In this document: in pieces, positions 27,384 to 36,643 of the stretch | How the letters are laid out: each line of letters starts with the position of its first letter | Numbering within the stretch: position 1 is the first letter of the stretch | Assembly: GCA_003150615.1 (NCBI GenBank) | Contig: QALN01000005.1 | Coordinates: 31,424-95,423 of the forward strand | Source: Flavobacteriales bacterium | Lineage (GTDB): Bacteria > Bacteroidota > Bacteroidia > Flavobacteriales > UBA1820 | Direction: 5' to 3' | Length of the DNA stretch: 64,000 bases | Program-made: the position numbers and the translations under genes | The notes under the pieces: model-generated | What the model was told of the DNA's origin: nothing | Databases searched by the model: none | Seen by the model: the letters and a program-made list of their open reading frames with translations, nothing else

Positions 27384-28013
27384 ATGGAAGATACCTACGT
27401 CATTTGCATAGCCCGTCAGTACGGTTCCGGAGGACATGTTATAGGCAAGATACTTTCGCGCATGCTCGGTCTGGATTATTACGACAAGGAACTGATAACG
27501 CAGGCGGCCAAGAAAAGCGGTATATGTCCCGAATATTTCGAGCATGCGGATGAAAAAGCTCCCGGTTCGTTGTCGCATGCACTCTCTACCGGGCTTTTTT
27601 CCGGAGGCGGCATATTCATGTATAATAATTCCCTGTCCAATGAGAGTATATTCAAATACCAGTCAGAGGTAATACGCAGCGTGTCGCAGGCCGGTTCGTG
27701 CATCATCGTAGGCCGGTGTGCTGATTATATTCTGCGGGAGAAGAAAAACTGTTTCAGCATATTCATAACCGCTCCGTTGGAGGATCGTGCCCGCCGCATA
27801 GCGGAAAGGGAAGGTGTCGGAGTGGATAAAGCTGCCGAAAAGGCCAAAAAAGTGGATAAAGTAAGGCGCGAATACTACAACTATTATACGAGCAAGCATT
27901 GGGGGCATGCTTCGTCGTATGATCTTTCAATAGATTCGTCCATACTCGGTGATGAGCAAACAGCTTGTTTTATACGTGATTTCGTCTTGCGTGCGCTCGA
28001 AGACATGCGGTAG
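27384..28013 (+). CDS. Cytidylate-kinase-like family protein
   Basis: 209 residues with a P-loop CIARQYGSGGHVIGKILS at the N-terminus, a nucleoside-binding segment (LDYYDKELITQAAKKSG), and a LID-like stretch (DRARRIAEREGVGVDKAAEK). It belongs to the Cytidylate_kin2 group common in Firmicutes and Bacteroidota and differs from the essential Cmk, so the true substrate is uncertain. It is co-transcribed with the MATE transporter. Confidence 0.85.
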   Translation: MEDTYVICIARQYGSGGHVIGKILSRMLGLDYYDKELITQAAKKSGICPEYFEHADEKAPGSLSHALSTGLFSGGGIFMYNNSLSNESIFKYQSEVIRSVSQAGSCIIVGRCADYILREKKNCFSIFITAPLEDRARRIAEREGVGVDKAAEKAKKVDKVRREYYNYYTSKHWGHASSYDLSIDSSILGDEQTACFIRDFVLRALEDMR

Positions 28014-28038
28014 GTGATACGCGGCGGTATGAAAAATC

Positions 28039-28076
28039 AAACAACCCGGCAAACCGGTTGGTTTGCCGGGTTGTTT
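28039..28076. terminator. Bidirectional terminator between the kinase-like gene and tRNA-Gln
   Basis: Perfect 17-bp stem (28039-28055 with 28060-28076; core CAACCCGGCAAACC) and a GGTT loop, serving the convergent kinase-like gene and tRNA. Confidence 0.88.
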
Positions 28077-28077
28077 G

Positions 28078-28148
28078 TAGCCTTACCAGGATTCGAACCT
28101 AGACTAGATGAACCAAAATCACATGTGCTACCATTACACCATAAGGCT
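28078..28148 (-). tRNA. tRNA-Gln (anticodon TTG)
   Basis: 71-base cloverleaf on the minus strand: acceptor AGCCTTA/TAAGGCT with a weak A1-U72 pair (typical of tRNA-Gln), D-arm GTGTAATGGTAGCAC, anticodon loop TTTTGGT giving TTG, and T-loop GGTTCGAATCC. The anticodon stem has one T-C mismatch at 27-43. No encoded CCA. Confidence 0.9.
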
Positions 28149-28182
28149 GTTCGCTCTGGGCGATTTACGTCCTGCGCAGGGG

Positions 28183-28214
28183 CAAATTTAAGTCAAAATC
28201 CCCGCTCCGGCAAA
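28183..28214 (-). promoter_or_regulatory. tRNA-Gln promoter
   Basis: Minus strand TTTG (28214-28211), 20 bases, then TAAATTTG (28190-28183), 35 bases before the tRNA. Confidence 0.75.
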
Positions 28215-28289
28215 TATTTTTATCATGGGAGGAAAAGCGTTTTCTTTTTATAAGCGATGAAACATGCCTGTTAATGCGTGCCCTACCGG

Positions 28290-29222
28290 TTATAATTTTG
28301 CGATAGTCGATTTTATCTTGTCCAGCCCTGTGCGGTAAAAGGCTGTGCGCGAGAATTTTTCGGTAAACGTGTCTTCATTCATGTCGAGCCACTCGTTGCA
28401 TGTGAGGTCCAAAAAATTGCCCTGGGGGGAAAAACGCGGTTGTGAAGACGGTTTGGCAAATTTATTCCACGGGCAGGCGTCTATACATGCGTCGCATCCG
28501 TAGGCACGGCCTCCCAATTTGGATACATAGCTGTCAGGTATTTCGCTTTTCAGTTCTATCGTAAGGTACGAGAGGCATCGCGATGCGTCTATCGTGCGCG
28601 AACCGTCTATCGCACCGGTAGGGCATGCCATCTGGCATCTTCGGCAAGCTCCGCACCTGTCCTGCATCGTGTCAGGCGCATCGTATTCGAGCGGAAGGTC
28701 GAGTATGATTTCCGATAGAAAAAAATACGAACCGGCCTGCGGAATAATCAAATGGGAGTTTTTACCTATCCAGCCTAGTCCTGCGCGCCGGGCCCATTCC
28801 CTTTCCAGCACAGGGGCGGAATCGGTAAATACGCGGTAGGAAAAATCGCCTGCTTCGCTTTTCAGGGCAGCGCATATAGAGTGCATTTTTTCCCGCAGAA
28901 CTACGTGGTAATCTTCCCCGTACGAATATTTGGCAAAGATAGGCACGTTAGGGCGGCGTTCATGTGGCAATGCGGAGGAAGGGAAATAGTTCATCAGCAG
29001 CGATACGATGCTTTTCGCCCCGGGGACTAACAGGCGTGGGTCGAGGCGTTTGTCGAAGTTACGCTCCATATAACCCATCGTACCGTGGTGTCCCTGGGCA
29101 AGCCATTTTTCGAGCCTCGGTGCCGATTCCTCCAGAAAACACGCCTCCGATATGCCGCAGGCATCGAATCCGTGTCGAGCGGCAAGTTCCTTTATACGTG
29201 CGCTTAAGTATTTGGAGTCCAA
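28290..29222 (-). CDS. queG: Epoxyqueuosine reductase QueG
   Basis: Cobalamin-dependent iron-sulfur enzyme that makes queuosine, the modified base at the wobble position of GTN-decoding tRNAs. The C-terminal ferredoxin region has both cluster motifs, CGACRRCQMACPTGAI and CDACIDACPWN. The N-terminal half (ARHGFDACGISEA, GYMERNFDKRLDPRLLVPGA, YSYGEDYHVVLREKM) is typical. No ATG lies at a reasonable place; a TTG at 29222 (310 residues) gives the usual N-terminus, and a TTG at 29252 overlapping ruvB is the alternative. It sits immediately after ruvB. Its need for B12 links it to the uptake locus at 5.7-11.8 kb. Confidence 0.92.
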   Translation of the reverse strand: MDSKYLSARIKELAARHGFDACGISEACFLEESAPRLEKWLAQGHHGTMGYMERNFDKRLDPRLLVPGAKSIVSLLMNYFPSSALPHERRPNVPIFAKYSYGEDYHVVLREKMHSICAALKSEAGDFSYRVFTDSAPVLEREWARRAGLGWIGKNSHLIIPQAGSYFFLSEIILDLPLEYDAPDTMQDRCGACRRCQMACPTGAIDGSRTIDASRCLSYLTIELKSEIPDSYVSKLGGRAYGCDACIDACPWNKFAKPSSQPRFSPQGNFLDLTCNEWLDMNEDTFTEKFSRTAFYRTGLDKIKSTIAKL

Positions 29223-29241
29223 AAGGTTGTTTCGGAGTTTT

Positions 29242-30264
29242 TTATTCGTCAAAAAGGGATGCGCCTTTGGATGGCGCTGTGCGTCCCATATGCATGTATG
29301 CTTTTTCCGTGGCCTGGCGTCCGCGCGGAGTTCGCACGATAAAACCCTCCTGGATGAGGTACGGTTCGTATACTTCCTCCAGTGTGCCGGCATTTTCGCC
29401 TACGGCCGTGGCAAGGGTGGTTATGCCTACCGGCCCCCCGCGGAATTTGTCTATTATGGCCGAAAGCATGCGGTTGTCCATTTCGTCCAGCCCGTATTGG
29501 TCCACGGCTAAAGCATTCAGCCCTACCAACGCTATTTTTTTGTCGATTATACCGGAGCCTTTTATCTGGGCAAAATCCCGTATCCGGCGTAAAAGGGCGT
29601 TAGCTATGCGCGGAGTCCCGCGTGAACGGCGGGCTATTTCGATGGTAGCGTCATCGGTTATCGGTATGTGCATTATGCGCGCCGAGCGTTCCACGATGGT
29701 GGACAGGAGTTCGGCGTTGTAATATTCCAGACGGCAGTTTATCCCGAAACGCGCGCGCATTGGCGATGTCAGAAGTCCGGAGCGGGTGGTGGCTCCGATA
29801 AGTGTGAACGGAGCCAGGCTTATCTGCACGCTGCGTGCGTTGGGGCCGCTTTCGAGCATGATGTCGAGCTTGTAGTCCTCCATTGCCGAGTAAAGGTATT
29901 CCTCGACCACGGGGCTAAGGCGGTGTATCTCGTCTATGAAAAGCACGTCCCGGTCTTCAAGCGAGGTGAGAAGACCGGCCAAATCGCCAGGTTTGTCTAT
30001 TACCGGGCCTGAGGTCGTTCTCAGGTTGACGCCCAGTTCGGAAGCTATTATTCCTGCCAGCGTAGTCTTGCCCAGTCCGGGAGGACCGTGCAGAAGCACA
30101 TGGTCAAGGGCTTCTGTGCGTTGGTTGGCGGCCTTTACGAATACCTCCAGGTTCGACAGTATTTGCTCCTGTCCGGCAAAATCGTCGAACGAGAGCGGGC
30201 GGAGGGCTTTTTCGTATTCCCTCTCTTCCGGAGAGTCGTATTGTTCCCGAAGGTTTTCGGCCAT
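29242..30264 (-). CDS. ruvB: Holliday junction branch-migration helicase RuvB
   Basis: AAA+ motor of RuvAB. It has 340 residues with Walker [13 protein letters not shown], Walker [13 protein letters not shown], sensor 1 [12 protein letters not shown] and the C-terminal winged helix ([20 protein letters not shown]). It is operonic with queG, which begins at its 3' end, and unlinked to ruvA. Confidence 0.97.
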   Translation of the reverse strand: MAENLREQYDSPEEREYEKALRPLSFDDFAGQEQILSNLEVFVKAANQRTEALDHVLLHGPPGLGKTTLAGIIASELGVNLRTTSGPVIDKPGDLAGLLTSLEDRDVLFIDEIHRLSPVVEEYLYSAMEDYKLDIMLESGPNARSVQISLAPFTLIGATTRSGLLTSPMRARFGINCRLEYYNAELLSTIVERSARIMHIPITDDATIEIARRSRGTPRIANALLRRIRDFAQIKGSGIIDKKIALVGLNALAVDQYGLDEMDNRMLSAIIDKFRGGPVGITTLATAVGENAGTLEEVYEPYLIQEGFIVRTPRGRQATEKAYMHMGRTAPSKGASLFDE

Positions 30265-30289
30265 TGTGTGGATTTTTTTTTACGTCGTA

Positions 30290-30297
30290 CAAAAATA
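30290..30297 (-). promoter_or_regulatory. Putative -7 box for ruvB-queG
   Basis: Minus strand TATTTTTG matches TAnnTTTG, 26 bases before the ruvB start. No clear -33 box. Confidence 0.4.
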
Positions 30298-30435
30298 CGG
30301 ATTTTTTTCTCCCGTTGGCACATTGCGGGGGCTGCCTTTATTTTTCAGCGGATATTATAATATTAAAAAACGCATCGGGTGTAATGATTTACCGGTTGCA
30401 GTATATCGTATGATATATGAAAAATGATGCCGGAA

Positions 30436-30768
30436 TTATAGGCTTTTGCGGATTTTTTCCAGTTCGGCACGCACGGACTTGAGTGTGCGTAAGGCCTCCA
30501 TACGGTTGGTCAAGGATTTGCGGTTGGCTTTTATCTGGGCTGCTGCGCCTTTGAGAGTAAAGCCCTGTTCTTTTACCAACGAACGTATAAGGCGTACGGC
30601 TTCGATGTCATCGGCGGTATAAAGCCTGTCTCCTTTTTTGTTTTTTCTCGGCGACAGGATGTCGAAGTTGCTTTCCCAGTGGCGCAGGGTGGCGGGCGTG
30701 ATGTCGAAATGTTCAGATACCTCGCTTATCGAATAGTAATATTTTCCCTGGTCTAGCTGTCTGCCCAT
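30436..30768 (-). CDS. MerR family transcriptional regulator
   Basis: 110 residues. The N-terminal winged helix-turn-helix (YYSISEVSEHFDITPATLRH, then WESNFDILSPRKNKKGDRLY) is characteristic of MerR, followed by a coiled coil (MEALRTLKSVRAELEKIRK) and no cysteine-based effector domain. This short form is universal in Bacteroidota and lies 31 bases after the M23 peptidase gene. Target genes unknown. Confidence 0.9.
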   Translation of the reverse strand: MGRQLDQGKYYYSISEVSEHFDITPATLRHWESNFDILSPRKNKKGDRLYTADDIEAVRLIRSLVKEQGFTLKGAAAQIKANRKSLTNRMEALRTLKSVRAELEKIRKSL

Positions 30769-30799
30769 GTCGTTAAAGAGGGTGTCGGTAGAGTTGTAA

Positions 30800-31777
30800 T
30801 TAGTCGAATGTCGTGTTATGTTGCGATGCCCGTTCGAGAAGTTCGTTGTACTGATCGGGAGTGAGGTCTTTGTAATAGTAATTTATCGGGTTGACTTTCT
30901 GGCCTCTCAGTATCACTTCATAGTGCAGGTGAGGACCGTTCGAGCGTCCGGAGTTGCCTACTTCGCCTATCAGTTCTCCGCGAAGCACTTTTTTGCCTTT
31001 GGTAGTTCTTATTTTGGACATATGTCCGTAAAGTGTCTTATATCCGAAACCGTGGTCTATTATCACGTAGTTGCCGTAGCCCGATGCGTCGCGTCCGGCG
31101 AATACTACACGACCTTCTCCAGTGGCATATATCGGGGTTCCTATCTTGGCGCCGAAGTCCATGCCCGTGTGCATTTTCCATACTTTGCTTATCGGGTGCA
31201 GGCGCATGCCGTAACTGGACAGATTGGCGCGTTTCATAATGTCTATGGAAACTGGCGATATAGCCGGTAGCGAACGGAGCATTTCTTCTTTTTTAAGGGC
31301 CAGATCGGCCACTTCGTCCAGGGATTTGCTTTCGGCATACAAGCGTTTTGTCAGTTCTTCTACGCGTTTCGAGGTGGATATTATCATGTCGGAATAGTTA
31401 TATCCTTTCATGGAGTCGAAATAACTTTCCGGGCTGATAGTTCCCGTGCGTTTGGATCCTGAGTACGGTTCGCTTTCAAAGAGCACCCTGTATATGTTGT
31501 CGTCCCTGTTTTCTATTTCGGCCAGGCGTTTTTCGTTTTCGTCCAACTGTTTGCGGAGTATTTCGTAGTTGATAGTCATATTGTCTATCTCACGTCTGAG
31601 GGTCAGTTCTTTCGGCGTAGGAATAAAATTAGCTATCATAAAGTATATGATTATCCATACCGAACCTGTCGTAATGAACCACAGAAGAACATTGCGCACG
31701 CGTTGGAGGAACGTTATGCGCACTTTCTTGTATGATAAGGTGGCGTGGTCGAAGTAATATTTTATGTTCTTTGCCAT
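30800..31777 (-). CDS. M23 family peptidoglycan endopeptidase (LytM-like), membrane anchored
   Basis: 325 residues from the start at 31777. It has a single N-terminal membrane helix (VLLWFITTGSVWIIIYFMIA), a coiled-coil stalk (REIDNMTINYEILRKQLDEN), and a C-terminal LytM domain. The zinc ligands are present in KMHTGMDFGAKIGTPIYATG and GPHLHYEVI, with the YGNYVIIDHGFGYKTLYGHM segment between them. It likely cuts cell-wall crosslinks or regulates amidases during growth or division. The in-frame upstream start would add 29 residues that look like non-coding leader. Confidence 0.92.
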   Translation of the reverse strand: MAKNIKYYFDHATLSYKKVRITFLQRVRNVLLWFITTGSVWIIIYFMIANFIPTPKELTLRREIDNMTINYEILRKQLDENEKRLAEIENRDDNIYRVLFESEPYSGSKRTGTISPESYFDSMKGYNYSDMIISTSKRVEELTKRLYAESKSLDEVADLALKKEEMLRSLPAISPVSIDIMKRANLSSYGMRLHPISKVWKMHTGMDFGAKIGTPIYATGEGRVVFAGRDASGYGNYVIIDHGFGYKTLYGHMSKIRTTKGKKVLRGELIGEVGNSGRSNGPHLHYEVILRGQKVNPINYYYKDLTPDQYNELLERASQHNTTFD

Positions 31778-31911
31778 TGTTTTTTCCCCGGTCAAAGGTG
31801 CCGAAAAGCCGCCGGCTGTCCGGCGGGATCGTAAGCGATACAAATGTAAGAAAAAAAATGCCATCCCTTCTGCAGGGTGTTTTTAAGGTCGGTTATTTAG
31901 TAAAATTTTAG

Positions 31912-31919
31912 TACTTTTG
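31912..31919 (+). promoter_or_regulatory. Putative -7 box for alaS
   Basis: TACTTTTG in the same context as the susC box (AGTACTTTTGTCG), 81 bases before alaS. -33 not clear. Confidence 0.5.
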
Positions 31920-32000
31920 TCGGTTGCAGCGCCATATTGGTGTATAAATACGGATTAATAATACGCGGCCGGCAAGGCCGTGGTTTAGCAGGATATACAG

Positions 32001-34625
32001 ATGAAACCACAAGAAGTAAGAAAGCTTTTCCTCGATTTTTTTGAGAAGCGAGGTCACCATGTGGAAACTTCGGCTCCGATAGTTCTCAAGGATGACCCTA
32101 CGTTGATGTTTACCAATGCCGGAATGAACCAGTTCAAGGATATATTCCTGGGGCATGCGGCGGCTAAATATCCACGCGCTACCGATACTCAGAAATGTCT
32201 GCGCGTGTCCGGAAAACACAACGACCTGGAGGAAGTGGGGGTTGATACTTACCACCACACGATGTTCGAAATGCTCGGAAACTGGTCGTTCGGAGATTAT
32301 TTTAAGGAGGAAGCAATAAAGTGGGCGTGGGAATTGCTCACGGAAGTCTATAAGATAAATCCTGAGATACTTTACGTGACAGTGTTCGAAGGAGACCCTA
32401 AAGAAGGGTTGGCTTTCGACAGCGAGGCTTACGACATATGGAAAAAATACGTGCCTGAGGATCGTATAATAAAAGGCAACAAACACGACAATTTCTGGGA
32501 AATGGGCGACCAGGGTCCGTGCGGGCCTTCGTCGGAGATACATGTGGACCTGCGCAGCGACGATGAAAAGAAAGAAGTCCCAGGAGCGTCGCTTGTCAAT
32601 AAAGACAATCCCCAGGTCATAGAAATATGGAACCTCGTGTTCATGCAGTACAACCGCAAGGCTGACGGCACGTTGGAAAACCTTCCTGCCCGCCATGTGG
32701 ATACCGGTATGGGCTTCGAACGCTTGTGCCGCGTGATGGAAGGCAAACATTCGAATTACGATACTGGGATTTTCGCTCCATACATATCTCTTCTGGAGCA
32801 AATGTCCGGTAAAAAATACGGACGCGACGAACAGACCGATATAGCCATTCGTGTAATCGCCGACCATATCCGTGCCGTTGCTTTCGCGATAGCCGATGGT
32901 CAGTTGCCTTCAAATAACGGGGCTGGTTATGTGATACGCCGTATCCTTCGCCGAGCAGTGCGTTACGGCTATTCGTTCCTCGATTTCCGCGAACCGTTTT
33001 TCTACCGCCTTGTGGAGGTGATGGACAAAGAGATGGGCGATTCTTTCCCGGAGATACGTTCTTCGCGCAAGCTGATAGAAAATGTGGTGCGGGAGGAAGA
33101 ACTTTCGTTCCTCAATACGCTGGAAAAAGGGTTGGTGCGTCTGGAGCAGATAACGGGCGAGACAAAAGGCAAAGTCATACCAGGGGAAAAAGTATTCGAA
33201 CTATACGACACATACGGTTTCCCGTTGGACCTGACGGCCCTTCTTGTGCGGGAAAAAGGCTTCGGGATAGACGAGGAAGGCTTTGAAAAACAAATGGCCG
33301 AACAAAAGGAGCGCGCACGCAAGGCGGCTGTTTCCAAAATAGACGACTGGGTTGTGCTCTCGGCCGAGAGTGGCAGCCGTTTTATCGGTTACGATACTTT
33401 GGAGTGTGATGTGAAGATATCGAAGTATCGCCGTGTGGAGAACAAAAAGGGCGTGTTCTATCAACTGGTATTTCCCATGACTCCGTTTTATGCCGAAAGC
33501 GGCGGCCAGGTTGGCGATACGGGTTATCTGGTGGACGAAACTGGCCGACGTACCGAGATACTCGACACGATAAAGGAAAACAATCTATCCCTTCATATAA
33601 TCAAAAAATTGCCTGAAGGGGTAAATCTTAACTCCGTGTTCAAAGCTGTGGTGGACAAGGAAAAGCGTATGGCTACCGCAGCCAACCACTCCGCTACGCA
33701 CTTGTTGCACAAGGCGCTCAGGACGGTTTTAGGGACTCATGTCGAACAGAAAGGTTCCGGCGTTGGCCCGCAAGGGCTGCGTTTCGACTTCTCGCATTTT
33801 GCCAAGATGACGGATGAGGAAATAGCGAAAGTCGAGGATTTGGTAAACGAAGACATAAAAGCCGGTTACGTGCTCGACGAACAGCGCGGCGTACCATACG
33901 ATGATGCCATAAAGGCGGGTGTGATAGCTCTTTTCAGCGAAAAATACGGAGATACCGTGCGTACTGTCCGTTTCGGCGACAGTTTCGAGTTGTGCGGCGG
34001 TACGCATACGGACAACACCCTGCGCATACGTTTGTTCAAGATACTTTCCGAAGGTGCGATAGCTGCAGGAGTGCGGCGTATAGAGGCTGTGACAGGCGAT
34101 ATGGCTGTAAATTATTACAAAAAGAAAGAGGCTGAACTCCAGGTGTTGCGCGATATTTTCAAAGGCAACCGCGATTTGGAAAAAGCAGCCGTGTCGCTTA
34201 TCGTGGAAAATGCGGCCCTCAAAAAAGAGGTGGAAAATTTCATGCGCAACAAGGTCAAAACTATAAAAGAAGACCTGAAGCGTTCCATGCAGAATATAAA
34301 CGGCGTGAATTTCATATACGGAACCGTGGAACTGGATCCGTTATTCGTTAAAACCATGATCTTTGAACTCGCAGATGAGGTGGACCATCTTTTCGCTGTG
34401 CTGGGCAACAGGGAAAACAATTTTAAAACTGGACTTTCACTGCTCATATCCAAGGAATTGGTAAGTGAAAAAGGATGGCACGCAGGGAAGATAATCCGCG
34501 ATCTGGCAAAATGTATAGACGGCGGCGGAGGAGGCCAGGAATTTTATGCCACTGCCGGAGGTAAAAATCCCGATGGTATTTCAGAGGCCATTGCTAAGGC
34601 CGAGGAATTGGTCAGGGGAGAATGA
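32001..34625 (+). CDS. alaS: Alanyl-tRNA synthetase
   Basis: Class II synthetase charging tRNA-Ala, with editing of mischarged Ser/Gly. It has 874 residues. The N-terminal catalytic domain begins KPQEVRKLFLDFFEKRGHHV and includes MFTNAGMNQFKDIFLG. The editing domain has the zinc motif SATHLLHKA with ELCGGTHTDNT, and the C-terminal oligomerisation/DHHA1 domain ends the protein (GGGGGQEFYATAGGKNPDGI). Single gene with a strong terminator behind it. Confidence 0.98.
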   Translation: MKPQEVRKLFLDFFEKRGHHVETSAPIVLKDDPTLMFTNAGMNQFKDIFLGHAAAKYPRATDTQKCLRVSGKHNDLEEVGVDTYHHTMFEMLGNWSFGDYFKEEAIKWAWELLTEVYKINPEILYVTVFEGDPKEGLAFDSEAYDIWKKYVPEDRIIKGNKHDNFWEMGDQGPCGPSSEIHVDLRSDDEKKEVPGASLVNKDNPQVIEIWNLVFMQYNRKADGTLENLPARHVDTGMGFERLCRVMEGKHSNYDTGIFAPYISLLEQMSGKKYGRDEQTDIAIRVIADHIRAVAFAIADGQLPSNNGAGYVIRRILRRAVRYGYSFLDFREPFFYRLVEVMDKEMGDSFPEIRSSRKLIENVVREEELSFLNTLEKGLVRLEQITGETKGKVIPGEKVFELYDTYGFPLDLTALLVREKGFGIDEEGFEKQMAEQKERARKAAVSKIDDWVVLSAESGSRFIGYDTLECDVKISKYRRVENKKGVFYQLVFPMTPFYAESGGQVGDTGYLVDETGRRTEILDTIKENNLSLHIIKKLPEGVNLNSVFKAVVDKEKRMATAANHSATHLLHKALRTVLGTHVEQKGSGVGPQGLRFDFSHFAKMTDEEIAKVEDLVNEDIKAGYVLDEQRGVPYDDAIKAGVIALFSEKYGDTVRTVRFGDSFELCGGTHTDNTLRIRLFKILSEGAIAAGVRRIEAVTGDMAVNYYKKKEAELQVLRDIFKGNRDLEKAAVSLIVENAALKKEVENFMRNKVKTIKEDLKRSMQNINGVNFIYGTVELDPLFVKTMIFELADEVDHLFAVLGNRENNFKTGLSLLISKELVSEKGWHAGKIIRDLAKCIDGGGGGQEFYATAGGKNPDGISEAIAKAEELVRGE

Positions 34626-34681
34626 CGAAGTGATCGTTTTAAACGTCAGTCTTTTTTGAAAAGATACGTACGTGATATATA

Positions 34682-34715
34682 AAAAACGCCCTCCGCTAAT
34701 GCGGAGGGCGTTTTT
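34682..34715. terminator. Terminator between alaS and eno
   Basis: Perfect 15-bp stem (34682-34696 with 34701-34715; core CGCCCTCCGC/GCGGAGGGCG), loop TAAT, with A and T runs on either side; it acts for both convergent genes. Confidence 0.92.
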
Positions 34716-34735
34716 GCTATCTGTGATTTTCAGGA

Positions 34736-36157
<1,422 letters not shown>

Positions 36158-36160
36158 TTA

Positions 36161-36168
36161 CAAAAATA
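36161..36168 (-). promoter_or_regulatory. Putative -7 box for eno
   Basis: Minus strand TATTTTTG matches TAnnTTTG; it leaves a leader of about 115 bases containing a 9-bp hairpin. Confidence 0.4.
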
Positions 36169-36210
36169 TGACATTTTGAATTTCCGGCTAAGCACTTCGC
36201 CTATTATTTT

Positions 36211-36543
36211 TCAGGCTTCTCCGCGCGGAGTCATAGGTGTTATGGGGGGCATGTTTTCCATGTCTCTTATTTCTCCGAAAACGCCTTCGTAACGCCGGAT
36301 ATTTTCGGCCAAAGCTCCGAGCAGTTTCTTGGCGTGTACCGGGCTGAGGATAATGCGCGAGACAACCCTGGCTTTTGGTGTTCCGGGCATCATCGAAAGG
36401 TAATCGAGAACGAATTCCCCTTGTGAGTGGTTTATCACCGCCAGGTTAGAGTATATGCCCTGGGCGGTTTGCTCGTTGAGTTCTATTTCGATTTTCGGGT
36501 TTGCAGGTTCTTCCATTTTGCTTGTCTGCGGTTTTGTATTCAA
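36211..36543 (-). CDS. DUF3467 domain protein
   Basis: 110 residues matching the small DUF3467 family (IEIELNEQTAQGIYSNLAVI, then NHSQGEFVLDYLSMMPG and ARVVSRIILSPVHAKKLLGA). Function is unknown, but the gene commonly follows rpoC in Bacteroidota, as here, where it lies beyond the rpoC terminator. An alternative start at 36516 (MEEPANPK) would remove nine residues. Confidence 0.85.
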   Translation of the reverse strand: MNTKPQTSKMEEPANPKIEIELNEQTAQGIYSNLAVINHSQGEFVLDYLSMMPGTPKARVVSRIILSPVHAKKLLGALAENIRRYEGVFGEIRDMENMPPITPMTPRGEA

Positions 36544-36593
36544 GGGATAAAGTTAATGATAAATACCGTAAAAACAGGGGTGTCGGGCATTAA

Positions 36594-36622
36594 AAAAGCC
36601 GCGCTTTTTAGGCGCGGCTTTT
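36594..36622 (-). terminator. rpoC terminator
   Basis: 11-bp stem AAAAGCCGCGC / GCGCGGCTTTT with a 7-base loop and, on the minus strand, a T6 tail. It closes the secE-rpoC cluster. Confidence 0.85.
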
Positions 36623-36643
36623 GTTATTATGGCTTCCTACATA

